A DNA stretch of 28,074 nt, taken from the NCBI GenBank assembly GCA_002360555.1, contig DEQS01000018.1, forward strand, positions 1-28,074, given 5' to 3'. Shown one piece after another: positions 1 through 7,574 of this stretch. The notes under the pieces were generated by a model. That model made no database searches and was not told the DNA's origin. It was given only the letters and a program-made list of their open reading frames with translations. This stretch comes from Chloracidobacterium sp. UBA3360. Its GTDB lineage: Bacteria; Acidobacteriota; Blastocatellia; Pyrinomonadales; Pyrinomonadaceae. The position numbers were made by a program, and so were the translations under genes. Each line of letters starts with the position of its first letter. Positions within the stretch are counted from its first letter, which is position 1.

Positions 1-960
1 CTCTCGCGGACTGGAGCGGACCCGCTGACGATCACCGATCTGATCAGCATTTCGGGCATGGCCGAGGCAAACGCATTTCACGCGATCTACACACTCTGGC
101 TCGGCGGGCTGATCATCCGCGACGATTGGCAGCCGGCGTTTACGACTCACGCGATCTCAGCGATGCGAAATGCAAAGCTCGAGTTAAAACAAGAGGCAAA
201 AGTAGCGGCCGCCCCGCTGCCCGAGGTTTTCGAACAAAAGCCGCAGCCAGCACCTGCCGAGCCAAAAATACCCGACGTCGTAATTACGCTCGAGGAGTAT
301 CTCGACCGCGTCGAATCCGCCGAGACTTACTACGACCTGCTTGGCGTCGATCCGGCGGCGAATATCGCCGATGTAAAACGGGCATATTTTTCCTTGGCGC
401 GCGAATTTCACCCCGACCGTTATCACGCCGACGGCGGTGAATTGCTCCCGCGCATCCAAAACGCTTTTACCGAACTTGCACAAGCCCACGAAACGCTCAA
501 AAACCCTGAGAACCGTGAGTTGTACGACTATCGAATGCGTAAAGAGTTGGCCGCACGCGAAAAACGAAAGGCTACCGGAAACACCGGCAATGCGAGCCTG
601 CAGGCCGAGCAAGCCGCCGAGAATTTCGAACGCGGCTTTAGCCTACTCATGGACAACCAAGCCGAAGAATCTCTACAGTTCCTCGCCCGTGCCGTCCACT
701 ATGCTCCAAAAAACGCCCGCTACCACGCCTATTACGGCAAAGCTCTTTCGACGGATGCGTCGCAGCGGCACAAAGCCGAAAGCGAGATGCAAACCGCGCT
801 CAAGCTCGACCCGAGCAATCCGACGTTCCGCATCCTGCTCGCCGAATTCTTTATCCAGCACAACCTGCTAAAACGCGCCGAGGGCGAACTCACCCGCCTC
901 CTCGCCGTTTTCCCCAGCAACCGCGAAGCCCAAGATCTGCTCGCCAGCCTGAAAAGTTGA
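1..960 (+). CDS. DnaJ-domain/TPR protein, 5' truncated (DUF4388-like N-terminus)
   Basis: The reading frame is open from base 1, so the gene starts upstream of the window; the Met at 58 is probably internal. The first ~40 visible residues (TITDLISISG... then LWLGGLI) look like the C-terminal winged-helix-like part of a DUF4388/PATAN domain. A J-domain follows at about nt 325-540, with the YYDLLGV opening and the HPD tripeptide at nt 409-417, the motif that stimulates Hsp70 ATPase. After a Lys/Arg/Glu-rich linker, nt ~610-957 encode about three TPR-like helical pairs. The protein is probably a cytoplasmic co-chaperone or scaffold in a signalling pathway; DUF4388 proteins often accompany gliding, pilus or chemosensory systems (family knowledge). 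Its exact role is unknown. The J-domain call is firm; the DUF4388 call is tentative because only the tail is visible. Confidence 0.85.
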   Translation, partial: LSRTGADPLTITDLISISGMAEANAFHAIYTLWLGGLIIRDDWQPAFTTHAISAMRNAKLELKQEAKVAAAPLPEVFEQKPQPAPAEPKIPDVVITLEEYLDRVESAETYYDLLGVDPAANIADVKRAYFSLAREFHPDRYHADGGELLPRIQNAFTELAQAHETLKNPENRELYDYRMRKELAAREKRKATGNTGNASLQAEQAAENFERGFSLLMDNQAEESLQFLARAVHYAPKNARYHAYYGKALSTDASQRHKAESEMQTALKLDPSNPTFRILLAEFFIQHNLLKRAEGELTRLLAVFPSNREAQDLLASLKS

Positions 961-961
961 T

Positions 962-989
962 TTGATTTGTACAGTTTTAGACGTATAAT
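962..989 (+). promoter_or_regulatory. Predicted sigma70-type promoter
   Basis: TTGATT at 962-967 lies 16 nt before a perfect TATAAT at 984-989. It sits in the 66-nt gap before the secreted-protein gene that starts at 1027. A GCGGAGGG ribosome-binding site follows at about 1013-1020. Transcription would start near 996. Confidence 0.6.
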
Positions 990-1026
990 CGCTCCAGCTT
1001 TCTAAACAACTTAGCGGAGGGATTCG

Positions 1027-3105
1027 ATGCGGATAAAACTGTATTTCGTAACACTTGTGGTAATTGCCATGACGGCTTTGACCGTCGGGGCACAGTCGAA
1101 CACATTCACCTATCAGGGACGGCTGACCGACAATAATCTGGCGGCGGTCGGGACTTACGAGATGCAGTTTCGCGTCTTTGATGCGGCGGTCGCGGGGAAT
1201 CAGTTGCCGGTGGGCACGCCGGTCACGCTCAACTTCACCGTCGCGGGGACAAACCCTGTCACGGTGTCGAACGGTGCGTTTACCGTCCAGTTAAACTTTG
1301 GTAACGGGGTCTTTACGGGAGCGGATCGCTGGCTTGAGATTTCCGTCCGCAAACCCAGCGACCCGCCGGGATTTACTTTGCTCACGCCGCGACAGCCGAT
1401 AACCTCGTCGCCCTATTCGATCAAAACGCTTAACGCAAACGCCGCTGATTCTCTTTCATCCGCTTGCGTTCTCTGCATAACCGATGCCCAGATCAGCGGC
1501 ATCGATGGCGGCAAGGTCATCGGCAACGTCGCAAGTGCTACCACCGCAGGTTCGGCAACAACCGCCGGTAATGTGACCGGTGTTGTTGCCATTGCTAACG
1601 GCGGTACGGGCTCGTCAACCCAAACCTTTGTCGATCTCGCCAATCCGCAGACAATAACGGGCGCAAAAATATTATCTAACGCGACGAACGTCTTCACCGG
1701 CAGCGGAGCGGGCCTGACCAACATCAGCCCGACAAACATCTCTCCCGGCACAGCATCAATAAACATCGCCGGCATCGCTGCTGCCCCCGCAGTCGTCACC
1801 TCCGGTGCAACTCCATCCGTCGCAAACCGCACAATGCTTACGCTCAACTATCCCTCCCCGACCGTAATAACCGACCTTACGGGTGGAGTTGAAGGACAAT
1901 GTGTGGTGTTGATATCGATGAACACCAATCTTTCGATGCTCGATGAAGGAAACTTTAATCTGGGAAGTCCCAACGGTATGCAATTTTATACGGGCCATAC
2001 CCTCACGGTTTGTCGAAACTCTACGGTCACGGGCAGTCCGATATGGTATGAAACGAGTCGCAGTCAAAATGGTCGATCGAATGCCCTTGTTGTTACGAAT
2101 GCCGGAACAGGGTCCGGAACCGTCGATAGAAATCCACAAGGTTTCGGCTGTGGCACGGATACCTATTGTTACGACCAAGGAACTGTAGTTACCTTGACAG
2201 CAACGCCAGCCCCGGGATCAAACTTTACAGGCTGGTCCGGTGGTGGGTGCTCTGGCACAGGAACTTGCGTTGTAACAATGAATGCAACAGCCCTTGTCAC
2301 CGCGACCTTCACCCTGATCACACACCAACTCTCGGTCTCAAAGACCGCAGGCGGTACTGTTACAAGTTCCCCGGCGGGTATAAATTGCGGCAGTGACTGC
2401 AACGAAAATTACCCTCAAAACACGGTTGTAACACTTACACGCCAGACTGACGCCGGAGCATCGTTCATCGGCTGGGGCGGAGCGTGTTCGGCTGCCGGCA
2501 CGGCACTGACCTGCGACGTCACTATGGATGCGGCAAAAAGTGTGTCCGCCACATTTGGCCTGGTCGTAAATGTCACAAAAGCCGGTGCCGGAGGCGGAAC
2601 TGTTACCAGCAGTCCCGGCGGCATAAACTGTGGAGCTAACTGCTCAGCATTTTTTACAGGCGACTCGACCCCCACGTTAACAGCAACGCCGAATGCGGGT
2701 TCGGTATTCACGGGTTGGTCGGGATCGTGCTCCGGAACCGGCACCTGCAACCTGTCGATGAATGGGCAAAAAAACGTCACAGCGACCTTTGCCCTGCAGC
2801 AGTTCACTTTATCTGTTTCTAAAACCGGCGCGGGAGCCGGTACGGTGACGAGCAGCCCGTCGGGCATCAACTGTGGAGCGGATTGCACGGAAGACTTTAT
2901 CATCAACACGGTGGTTGACCTGACAGCCACGCCTTCATCGGGAGCATCGCTATTTGCGGGTTGGACCGGGTGCGACTCTAACCCAGCCGCAAATGTTTGC
3001 CGGGTTACGATGTCAGCAGCGAAGTCAGTGGTTGCGAATTTTATACCCAACGGCTCAATTTCGTCGGGAACGGACAATGAAAAACTCTGGTTGCAAAAAA
3101 GGTAA
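1027..3105 (+). CDS. Secreted protein with four divergent InlB B-type repeats
   Basis: 692 aa with a clear signal peptide (residues 1-23, Lys/Arg then a hydrophobic core, ending VGAQS). The start is fixed by GGAGGG 6 nt upstream. Residues ~25-135 form a beta-rich domain opening FTYQGRLTDNN, a type common in secreted proteins of Acidobacteriota and Planctomycetes. Residues ~185-235 carry IANGGTGSST and QTITGAK, which resemble phage tail-fibre and adhesin shafts. Four tandem repeats of about 75-80 residues follow (roughly 353-429, 436-512, 513-588, 593-673). Each has the pattern GTVxSxPxGINCG..C, GWxGxCxGTGTC and TATF, typical of divergent InlB B repeats, with paired cysteines that could form disulfides outside the cytoplasm. 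It is probably a surface or exported adhesion-type protein. The C-terminus shows no sorting or autotransporter domain that I recognise. Confidence 0.8.
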   Translation: MRIKLYFVTLVVIAMTALTVGAQSNTFTYQGRLTDNNLAAVGTYEMQFRVFDAAVAGNQLPVGTPVTLNFTVAGTNPVTVSNGAFTVQLNFGNGVFTGADRWLEISVRKPSDPPGFTLLTPRQPITSSPYSIKTLNANAADSLSSACVLCITDAQISGIDGGKVIGNVASATTAGSATTAGNVTGVVAIANGGTGSSTQTFVDLANPQTITGAKILSNATNVFTGSGAGLTNISPTNISPGTASINIAGIAAAPAVVTSGATPSVANRTMLTLNYPSPTVITDLTGGVEGQCVVLISMNTNLSMLDEGNFNLGSPNGMQFYTGHTLTVCRNSTVTGSPIWYETSRSQNGRSNALVVTNAGTGSGTVDRNPQGFGCGTDTYCYDQGTVVTLTATPAPGSNFTGWSGGGCSGTGTCVVTMNATALVTATFTLITHQLSVSKTAGGTVTSSPAGINCGSDCNENYPQNTVVTLTRQTDAGASFIGWGGACSAAGTALTCDVTMDAAKSVSATFGLVVNVTKAGAGGGTVTSSPGGINCGANCSAFFTGDSTPTLTATPNAGSVFTGWSGSCSGTGTCNLSMNGQKNVTATFALQQFTLSVSKTGAGAGTVTSSPSGINCGADCTEDFIINTVVDLTATPSSGASLFAGWTGCDSNPAANVCRVTMSAAKSVVANFIPNGSISSGTDNEKLWLQKR

Positions 3106-3111
3106 AACGAA

Positions 3112-3666
3112 ATGAATATTTATATGAATGCGTACAACGAACGCAGAATCGCCGTTTGGCTATTTACAGCCTTTATTTGCTTGATTTGCCTCGCGCCGGG
3201 GTCAGCCCAGATCTCGACCGGCGGGGCGTACGGGATGGAGCAGAGCGTCACCGCCAGCGGCGGCGGCAGCAGCAACGCGACGATCTATAAGCTTGAGGGC
3301 ACGCCCGGCCAACCGGCTTCGGGCGTGACATCTACCGGCGGACGTTACGGTTCACGCGGAGGATTTTGGCAGCCGATGCCGCTAACGCCTTCGGCGGCGG
3401 GTATGACGCTTTCTGGCCGCGTACTGACGGCTGAGGGCCGGGGCCTAAGAGGTGCGATCATCCGGATTAACGGCAGCGGCATGACTACACCGCGTATCGT
3501 AATGTCCGGCGTCAACGGCACATTCTCATTCGCCGATGTCGAGCCGGGACAGACCTACGTCATCTCCGTCGCATCGCGGAGATTTGGCTTTGCAACCCCG
3601 ACCCAGGTCATCACCGTCACCGATAACGTCGCCGATATCCTGTTCCAGGCCGGCTGGCAGAACTAG
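3112..3666 (+). CDS. Secreted protein with carboxypeptidase-regulatory-like domain
   Basis: 184 aa. Residues ~10-33 are a signal peptide (RRIAVWLFTAFICLICL, ending GSAQ). A Gly/Ser-rich segment follows (GAYGMEQSVTASGGG and TSTGGRYGSRGGFWQP), then one carboxypeptidase-regulatory-like beta-sandwich at ~100-184 (LSGRVLTAEGRGLRGAIIRI, GTFSFADVEPGQTYVISV). It starts 6 nt after the stop of the InlB-repeat gene, with AAAGG upstream, so the two are almost certainly cotranscribed and exported together. ATG at 3124 is an alternative start; both keep the signal peptide. No catalytic residues are evident, so a structural or binding role outside the cytoplasm is inferred. Confidence 0.7.
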   Translation: MNIYMNAYNERRIAVWLFTAFICLICLAPGSAQISTGGAYGMEQSVTASGGGSSNATIYKLEGTPGQPASGVTSTGGRYGSRGGFWQPMPLTPSAAGMTLSGRVLTAEGRGLRGAIIRINGSGMTTPRIVMSGVNGTFSFADVEPGQTYVISVASRRFGFATPTQVITVTDNVADILFQAGWQN

Positions 3667-3675
3667 AAGAAAGTA

Positions 3676-3768
3676 GGGGAGAAAAGGAGTAGAGGAGTAA
3701 AGGGGGGGGTGACGGGCGAGAGATCATATCCTCACCTTTTTCCCTTTTCCCCTTTTCTCCTTTTCTCC
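3676..3768. repeat. Polypurine/polypyrimidine imperfect palindrome
   Basis: A purine-only stretch (about 3664-3709, units such as GGAGAAAAGGAG) is followed after a short spacer by a pyrimidine stretch (about 3731-3777). GGAGAAAAGGAG at 3678-3689 pairs perfectly with CTCCTTTTCTCC at 3757-3768, and the flanks pair imperfectly. Short A/G units recur inside each arm. It fills the 123-nt gap between two genes. It could fold as a long RNA hairpin, but it lacks the U-tract of an ordinary terminator. Confidence 0.7.
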
Positions 3769-3789
3769 TTTTCCCTTAGACTATAGAGC

Positions 3790-4428
3790 GTGAACAGCAT
3801 ACTCGCCGAAACAGCCCCAGCGTCCGCCGTTGACGAAAAACTGCTCGAACTCTCGTCGGACATCGACGGGTTTGAGTGCTATACCGGCCCGCATGCCGAG
3901 CGCGTCGCTTCGATCGCCGATAGGCTCGCGGCGGCGTTTAATCTCGCTTCGCAGGATCGGTTTTTGCTGCATCAAGCGGCGCTCATCCACGACATCGGCG
4001 AATACAAGATGGGCCGCGATTACATTTCGGCTCCGCGTCAGCTTTTTGATTCCGAACGCATCGACCTGCACCGTCATCCCGTCATCGGCGAACAAGCCGC
4101 TGCAAAATTGGCTTTGCCTCGCGGAGTGCAGTTGCTCGTCCGCTGGCATCACGAATGGTGGTCCGGCGACGGCTATCCCGACAAACTCGCTGGTGAACAG
4201 ATACCGTTGTCAGCCCGCATTCTGCGAGTTGCCGACAGTTTTGCCGCAATGACCGCCGCACGTCCGTTCAGGGCCGCGTTGACCGACACCGAAGCACGCC
4301 GCCATATGGCAGATTGGGCCGGCATCGAATTCGATCCGACGGTCGTCAAAGCCCTGCTCGCGACGCCTTTGCCCATCTCGGTGACGGCGGAAACCGACCC
4401 TTTTGCCGAACCGGCGACAAACATTTAG
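3790..4428 (+). CDS. HD-GYP domain cyclic-di-GMP phosphodiesterase-like protein
   Basis: 212 aa starting at GTG. The whole protein is an HD-GYP domain: an early His (PHAERV, H35), HDIG at 67-70, LHRHP at 93-97, then HHEWWSGDGYP at 120-130 with the GYP signature, and IPLSARILRVADSFAAMTA. The family binds two or three metals and hydrolyses c-di-GMP to pGpG or GMP, which would lower c-di-GMP and affect motility or biofilm behaviour (family knowledge). The metal-binding His/Asp set appears complete, so it is probably active. There is no receiver or sensor domain and the protein is shorter than typical two-domain members, so it must be regulated otherwise. It lies 3 nt upstream of the next gene, suggesting one operon. 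No strong ribosome-binding site is seen. Confidence 0.8.
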   Translation: MNSILAETAPASAVDEKLLELSSDIDGFECYTGPHAERVASIADRLAAAFNLASQDRFLLHQAALIHDIGEYKMGRDYISAPRQLFDSERIDLHRHPVIGEQAAAKLALPRGVQLLVRWHHEWWSGDGYPDKLAGEQIPLSARILRVADSFAAMTAARPFRAALTDTEARRHMADWAGIEFDPTVVKALLATPLPISVTAETDPFAEPATNI

Positions 4429-4431
4429 CTC

Positions 4432-5364
4432 ATGCATTCTCAAACCAAAACTCTGCCCAAAAGCTGGCTCGCATTTGACCTCAACATCTTGCGGCGGGTA
4501 AATTTTAGCTCGGTCGCGATCCCGTTTGCCGACGATCCGGCGGTCGGAGCGTATCTGAAACGCCTCGATGCCCGCGTGATGGCAAACGACCCTCTGCGTT
4601 CTGCCTGGGCGGCTTGCACGGCTCAGATCACCAATAACGGCGAGCGGCTCTCCGACGAAGAGGTCAACGTCGTGCTCGAAGACGCCTACGTCCCCGGCTA
4701 TAAACTGCGAAACCCTGCTCTCGCCACGTGGTTCAGCGAGACTGATTCGTGGTGGTTTGACAACGTCCGCCACAACATCGAGCGGCTCCAGTCGCAGATG
4801 TCACAGGCGATCGCCTCGAGCATCGTGCTGTCCGTCGGCAATTACGTGCTGTCGTTCAAAGAAGAGACCCGCGAGCTTCGCCAGCCGTTGTCTAACGCCT
4901 TTCGCCGCTTTCATTCGATCCAGCCCGCCGCCTATGACAACGGCGAGGCGAACACCGTTCAGAACAAAAACGCCGACGATTTTATCGCCGAGACGCCCGC
5001 CGATCTGATGTTCCTGCGTGTTCCACCGGCCCATGCTCAGAGCACAAAAGGCTACATGGGGCGTGCCGCTTGGCGCGAAGAGTGGCTTCGCGGCGGCGGT
5101 GATTTTTGGGAAGATCTCGATGCGTCGATGACCGGCAAACTCGGTTCGGCAACCGAAACAAAATCGCAATATATCAACCTGCTCGAAGAAACGCTCCGCC
5201 GTGCCTCGCACATAAAAAACTGGGCCATCGCCCACGTCGAATCAGGCTTTATCCAAACCCAGGACATAGTCGATTGCATCTCCGAAGTCCGCCGCGTCGA
5301 TACGATCTATACCAAAGATTTTTCTGAATTGACTGGTGCAAAAGCAGTGATAATTACGGCGTAA
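4432..5364 (+). CDS. Conserved-looking protein of unknown function (310 aa)
   Basis: I do not recognise this family. The ATG at 4432 comes only 3 nt after the stop of the HD-GYP gene, which implies cotranscription and possibly functional linkage to cyclic-di-GMP turnover. The protein is soluble, with no signal peptide or hydrophobic helix, and is rich in Trp and in amphipathic helical segments (WFSETDSWWFDNVRHNIERL at ~102-121, and FRRFHSIQPAAYDN). It has no recognisable nucleotide-binding or metal motif. Codon use matches the neighbours. It could be a partner or scaffold for the phosphodiesterase, but that is inference from position alone. Confidence 0.6.
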   Translation: MHSQTKTLPKSWLAFDLNILRRVNFSSVAIPFADDPAVGAYLKRLDARVMANDPLRSAWAACTAQITNNGERLSDEEVNVVLEDAYVPGYKLRNPALATWFSETDSWWFDNVRHNIERLQSQMSQAIASSIVLSVGNYVLSFKEETRELRQPLSNAFRRFHSIQPAAYDNGEANTVQNKNADDFIAETPADLMFLRVPPAHAQSTKGYMGRAAWREEWLRGGGDFWEDLDASMTGKLGSATETKSQYINLLEETLRRASHIKNWAIAHVESGFIQTQDIVDCISEVRRVDTIYTKDFSELTGAKAVIITA

Positions 5365-5391
5365 GAAGTCTTGAAAGGTGCCTTAAATAGA

Positions 5392-5769
5392 ATGAACAAA
5401 TCTTTTAAAGTCTTACTTTATGTTCTTCTAGTCGCAAGTCTCGGCGCGAATGCGTACCTTGTGGCCTTAGCTCGTTGGAATCATGAGCGGATCGAATCGC
5501 TCTCTGAGCACGCGATTTTGAACCGAGCGGCGGCCAATATTAAACCAGGGATGGATAAGGTCTCTGTATACAAACTGATCGAACGATTGCCCGATTCGAC
5601 ACGACCTACAGATAGCGGAACCACTATGGAAAGCTGGATACCGGATGACCACAAGCCCTTTTTACACAGGATGCGCTTTGGTAACGATGCTGCCAACGGT
5701 TCCTACTATCTTTACATTGAGTTTGATGTAAACGATACGGTTGTCGAAGTCAGTTCGGGCAACTTCTGA
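5392..5769 (+). CDS. Small membrane-anchored protein, BamE/SmpA-like fold possible
   Basis: 125 aa from ATG 5392. A TTG start at 5371 is possible, but it lies at the AAAGG that probably serves as ribosome-binding site. Residues ~5-25 are a hydrophobic signal anchor (VLLYVLLVASLGANAYLVAL) with no lipobox cysteine. The remainder contains IKPGMDKVSVYKLIERLPDS followed by beta-strand-like segments ending YYLYIEFDVNDTVVEVSSG. This resembles the BamE/SmpA-type alpha-beta fold (I.xGMxxxxVxxLLGxPD), but the match is only suggestive. It is probably exposed on the periplasmic side of the inner membrane. It follows the unknown gene by 27 nt and may belong to the same operon. Confidence 0.55.
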   Translation: MNKSFKVLLYVLLVASLGANAYLVALARWNHERIESLSEHAILNRAAANIKPGMDKVSVYKLIERLPDSTRPTDSGTTMESWIPDDHKPFLHRMRFGNDAANGSYYLYIEFDVNDTVVEVSSGNF

Positions 5770-5780
5770 CCCCTTTTTAA

Positions 5781-6094
5781 CCTTGAACGCCCGGCGGGCG
5801 GCCTTTTGTCGTTTTGGGTGTGCCTTGAATGGTTCGGGTGGACGCGGAATGGAATTTCCCTAACCTTGCGTGATTCAAGGGCGGCCTTTAGTGGTTTGAG
5901 GGTAGCCTTGCGTGAGATAAGGGCGGCCTTGCGGCGTTCAGGGTCGGGCTTTTGTTGTTCAAGGTTGTCCTCAAGTGGCTCAGGGCTGCCCTTATATCGT
6001 TCCGGGTTTACCCTGCGTTGTCCAAGGCTGCCCTTAGATGAAATTTTGCTGCCCTTGAGGCATCCATTGCTGCCGCTCGAACATCCATTTTGAT
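5781..6094. repeat. Degenerate 21-bp tandem repeat array, ~15 units
   Basis: A CCTT-like core recurs with 21-bp spacing at 5781, 5802, 5823, (5844, degenerate), 5864, 5885, 5906, 5927, 5948, 5969, 5990, 6011, 6032, 6053 and 6074. There is a single 1-bp slip between 5823 and 5864. A consensus unit reads roughly GCGGCCTTNNGTGNTTCAGGG. Several unit junctions make an imperfect palindrome, AAGGGCGGCCTT. Because 21 is a multiple of 3, both strands keep an open frame and read as heptad repeats, but neither frame has a convincing start or ribosome-binding site. I treat it as non-coding pending evidence. It occupies most of the 458-nt gene-free stretch before 6228. Confidence 0.85.
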
Positions 6095-6183
6095 GTGCGA
6101 AACCAATAAAATTCGCATGGATCGCGGGTAGTTCCACCGCGAGAGACCCCGACAGACCACTTTCCCCCTGCCTGAGCCCCTTG

Positions 6184-6203
6184 GTTGGAACGCCCGTTCC
6201 AAC
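6184..6203. promoter_or_regulatory. Perfect 9-bp inverted repeat in the leader of the 6228 gene
   Basis: GTTGGAACGCCCGTTCCAAC is two perfect 9-bp arms around CC. It ends 24 nt before ATG 6228 and just ahead of the strong GGAAGGA ribosome-binding site. It could be an operator for a dimeric repressor or a leader hairpin. No T-tract follows, so it is not a terminator. Confidence 0.6.
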
Positions 6204-6227
6204 TCTATAAAAAGGAAGGACAAATCA

Positions 6228-6926
6228 ATGGCTTCAGCTACAGATTGGATGCCGTCGCGTCTGGCGGACATGCTCGTAATGTTTCAAAATGTGCTCGCAA
6301 AGATCGGCGGGTACAAGACAATACTCCCCATCACAACCGGTCAAGTAGATAGGATCGTCCTGATCTGCGAAGAGTTTGTCGCGGTCTATACCTATGTCGT
6401 GCAGGCACGCGCAACGACCGAATCTTTGGTCGAATGGCGCGACCTGATACTAAAAGGCTCGCCCGCCGGAGACGCCGCACCCGCTCCGCCGGTTTATCCG
6501 ACATACACGGTGGTCACGGACTCTTTTATCGGCATTCTGACGGAGTTTCGCGAGCTGCGTGATGTCATCGTCGCTTCGCCGGGATACACGACGGCCATCG
6601 GCGAAGACCTGATGATCGTCAAACCTGCGACCGAAAAACTCGTCGAGGCTGACGCTGCACCCGAACTAAAGGTCGCCACCGCCGCCGGATATGAGGTCAC
6701 GGTCAGCGGTTCGATGCAGGGCATGGACGCGATGCGTGTCGAATACCAACGAGCGGGTTCTGCGACTTGGGCAACCGTCGCGTTCCTCACAAAAACACCC
6801 GGCACGTTCACCATCACACCCGCAACTCCCGGCACACCCGAAAACGGCCGCATCCGCGCCGTCTTTATCAAAAAGAACGAACAATTCGGCAACTTTTCAC
6901 CGGAATATCCGGTAACGCTGAGTTAG
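6228..6926 (+). CDS. Unknown protein with helical N-terminus and fibronectin-III-like C-terminus
   Basis: 232 aa; the start is well supported by GGAAGGA about 7 nt upstream. Residues 1-70 are helical (DWMPSRLADMLVMFQNVLAK, then CEEFVAVYTYVVQAR). A Pro/Ala linker follows at ~80-95, then a second helical block (FIGILTEFRELRDVIVAS) that partly mirrors the first, so the N-terminal half may be a duplicated helical hairpin. Residues ~145-232 look like a beta-sandwich of fibronectin-III type (YEVTVSGSMQGMDAMRVEYQ, and FGNFSPEYPVTLS at the end). There is no signal peptide. The helical-plus-Fn3-like layout suggests a binding or structural protein. I cannot name the family. A strong terminator follows, so it is probably transcribed alone. 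Confidence 0.65.
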   Translation: MASATDWMPSRLADMLVMFQNVLAKIGGYKTILPITTGQVDRIVLICEEFVAVYTYVVQARATTESLVEWRDLILKGSPAGDAAPAPPVYPTYTVVTDSFIGILTEFRELRDVIVASPGYTTAIGEDLMIVKPATEKLVEADAAPELKVATAAGYEVTVSGSMQGMDAMRVEYQRAGSATWATVAFLTKTPGTFTITPATPGTPENGRIRAVFIKKNEQFGNFSPEYPVTLS

Positions 6927-6944
6927 TTTGTTGACAAGGAAGAA

Positions 6945-6970
6945 GAAAAGGCCGCGAAAGCGGTCTTTTT
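6945..6970 (+). terminator. Rho-independent terminator after the 6228 gene
   Basis: AAAGGCCGC at 6947-6955 pairs with GCGGTCTTT at 6960-6968 (one G-U pair) across a GAAA tetraloop, and the T-run continues to 6970. It starts about 20 nt after the stop codon of the 6228 gene. Confidence 0.85.
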
Positions 6971-7012
6971 CTTGCTCTTTGATTGGTATCAGATCTTCCT
7001 AACAACTTGGAA

Positions 7013-7041
7013 TTGACATCTGTCACTAAACCGCATAATCT
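7013..7041 (+). promoter_or_regulatory. Predicted sigma70-type promoter very close to a start codon
   Basis: A perfect -35 element TTGACA at 7013-7018 is followed either by CATAAT at 7034-7039 (15-nt spacer) or TAATCT at 7036-7041 (17-nt spacer). Either places transcription start within a few bases of ATG 7050, implying a leaderless or nearly leaderless mRNA. Confidence 0.55.
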
Positions 7042-7049
7042 CGCGAACG

Positions 7050-7529
7050 ATGGAAGTCAAAACGCCGAGTAAAATCGTTGACCCACTTCTTCAGAGCGTC
7101 TCCGTGTCTCGCGACCGAATCTCAAGTGTGATCCTGCTTTTTTCGACTCTCTGCTTAATTGTTTTTGCAGTACTTTTGATCGGACTTTGGGCATCTATAA
7201 ATCCTATAGAGCAGGAGGTCGCGGTTCCCGAAAGTCGCTGGTTGTTTCGCCTTGCTTTATTGGCTCCTCTAATTTCATACGGCGGAATATACATAGCATC
7301 ATTCAGAGTAGAAAGGAGATTCCTTTACGTTGGTCTTCTGTCATTTCCCATAGCTTTTTTCATTTTTATTCTAACCGCCCAGTTTATGGGTCGCTTCCTG
7401 CGACCGTTGGACCACCCGCGTTTCCTATCGCTTTTCTGTATAACGTTGGCAATTGGCACCGCACTAAGTTTAGTCGGGACGATGATCGCAAAATTATTGG
7501 CCGTGGGCGTCAATCGAATGGTGCGCTGA
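7050..7529 (+). CDS. Small integral membrane protein, four predicted helices
   Basis: 159 aa. Predicted membrane segments are at ~24-49, 65-85, 91-113 and 125-150, joined by short loops, with basic residues near ends 1, 3 and 4 (RDR, RVERR, RMVR). I recognise no family motif. No Shine-Dalgarno sequence precedes ATG 7050, which agrees with the adjacent promoter placing the 5' end of the mRNA almost at the start codon. AT content in this gene is slightly higher than in its neighbours. It is convergent with the MFS gene, 45 nt away, with no obvious terminator between them. The function is unknown. Confidence 0.6.
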   Translation: MEVKTPSKIVDPLLQSVSVSRDRISSVILLFSTLCLIVFAVLLIGLWASINPIEQEVAVPESRWLFRLALLAPLISYGGIYIASFRVERRFLYVGLLSFPIAFFIFILTAQFMGRFLRPLDHPRFLSLFCITLAIGTALSLVGTMIAKLLAVGVNRMVR

Positions 7530-7574
7530 TTCTCGAAATACCTCAACGAGCAATCGCAGCATCAATAGCCCGAC

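Noticed and set aside
2253..2268. Second sigma54-like string (TGGCAC ... TTGC)
   Set aside because: The spacer is 6 nt instead of 5, so the GG-GC distance is wrong, and it lies inside the InlB-repeat coding region.
2083..3045. Repeated DNA in the InlB-type gene as a possible recombination or phase-variation site
   Set aside because: The repeats are similar at protein level, but the DNA copies are too diverged and lack short identical tracts that would drive slippage.
5712..6137. Minus-strand heptad-repeat frame across the 21-bp array
   Set aside because: It has no ribosome-binding site, overlaps the end of a plausible plus-strand gene, and the array is open on both strands simply because its period is a multiple of three. 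Kept as an array, not a gene.
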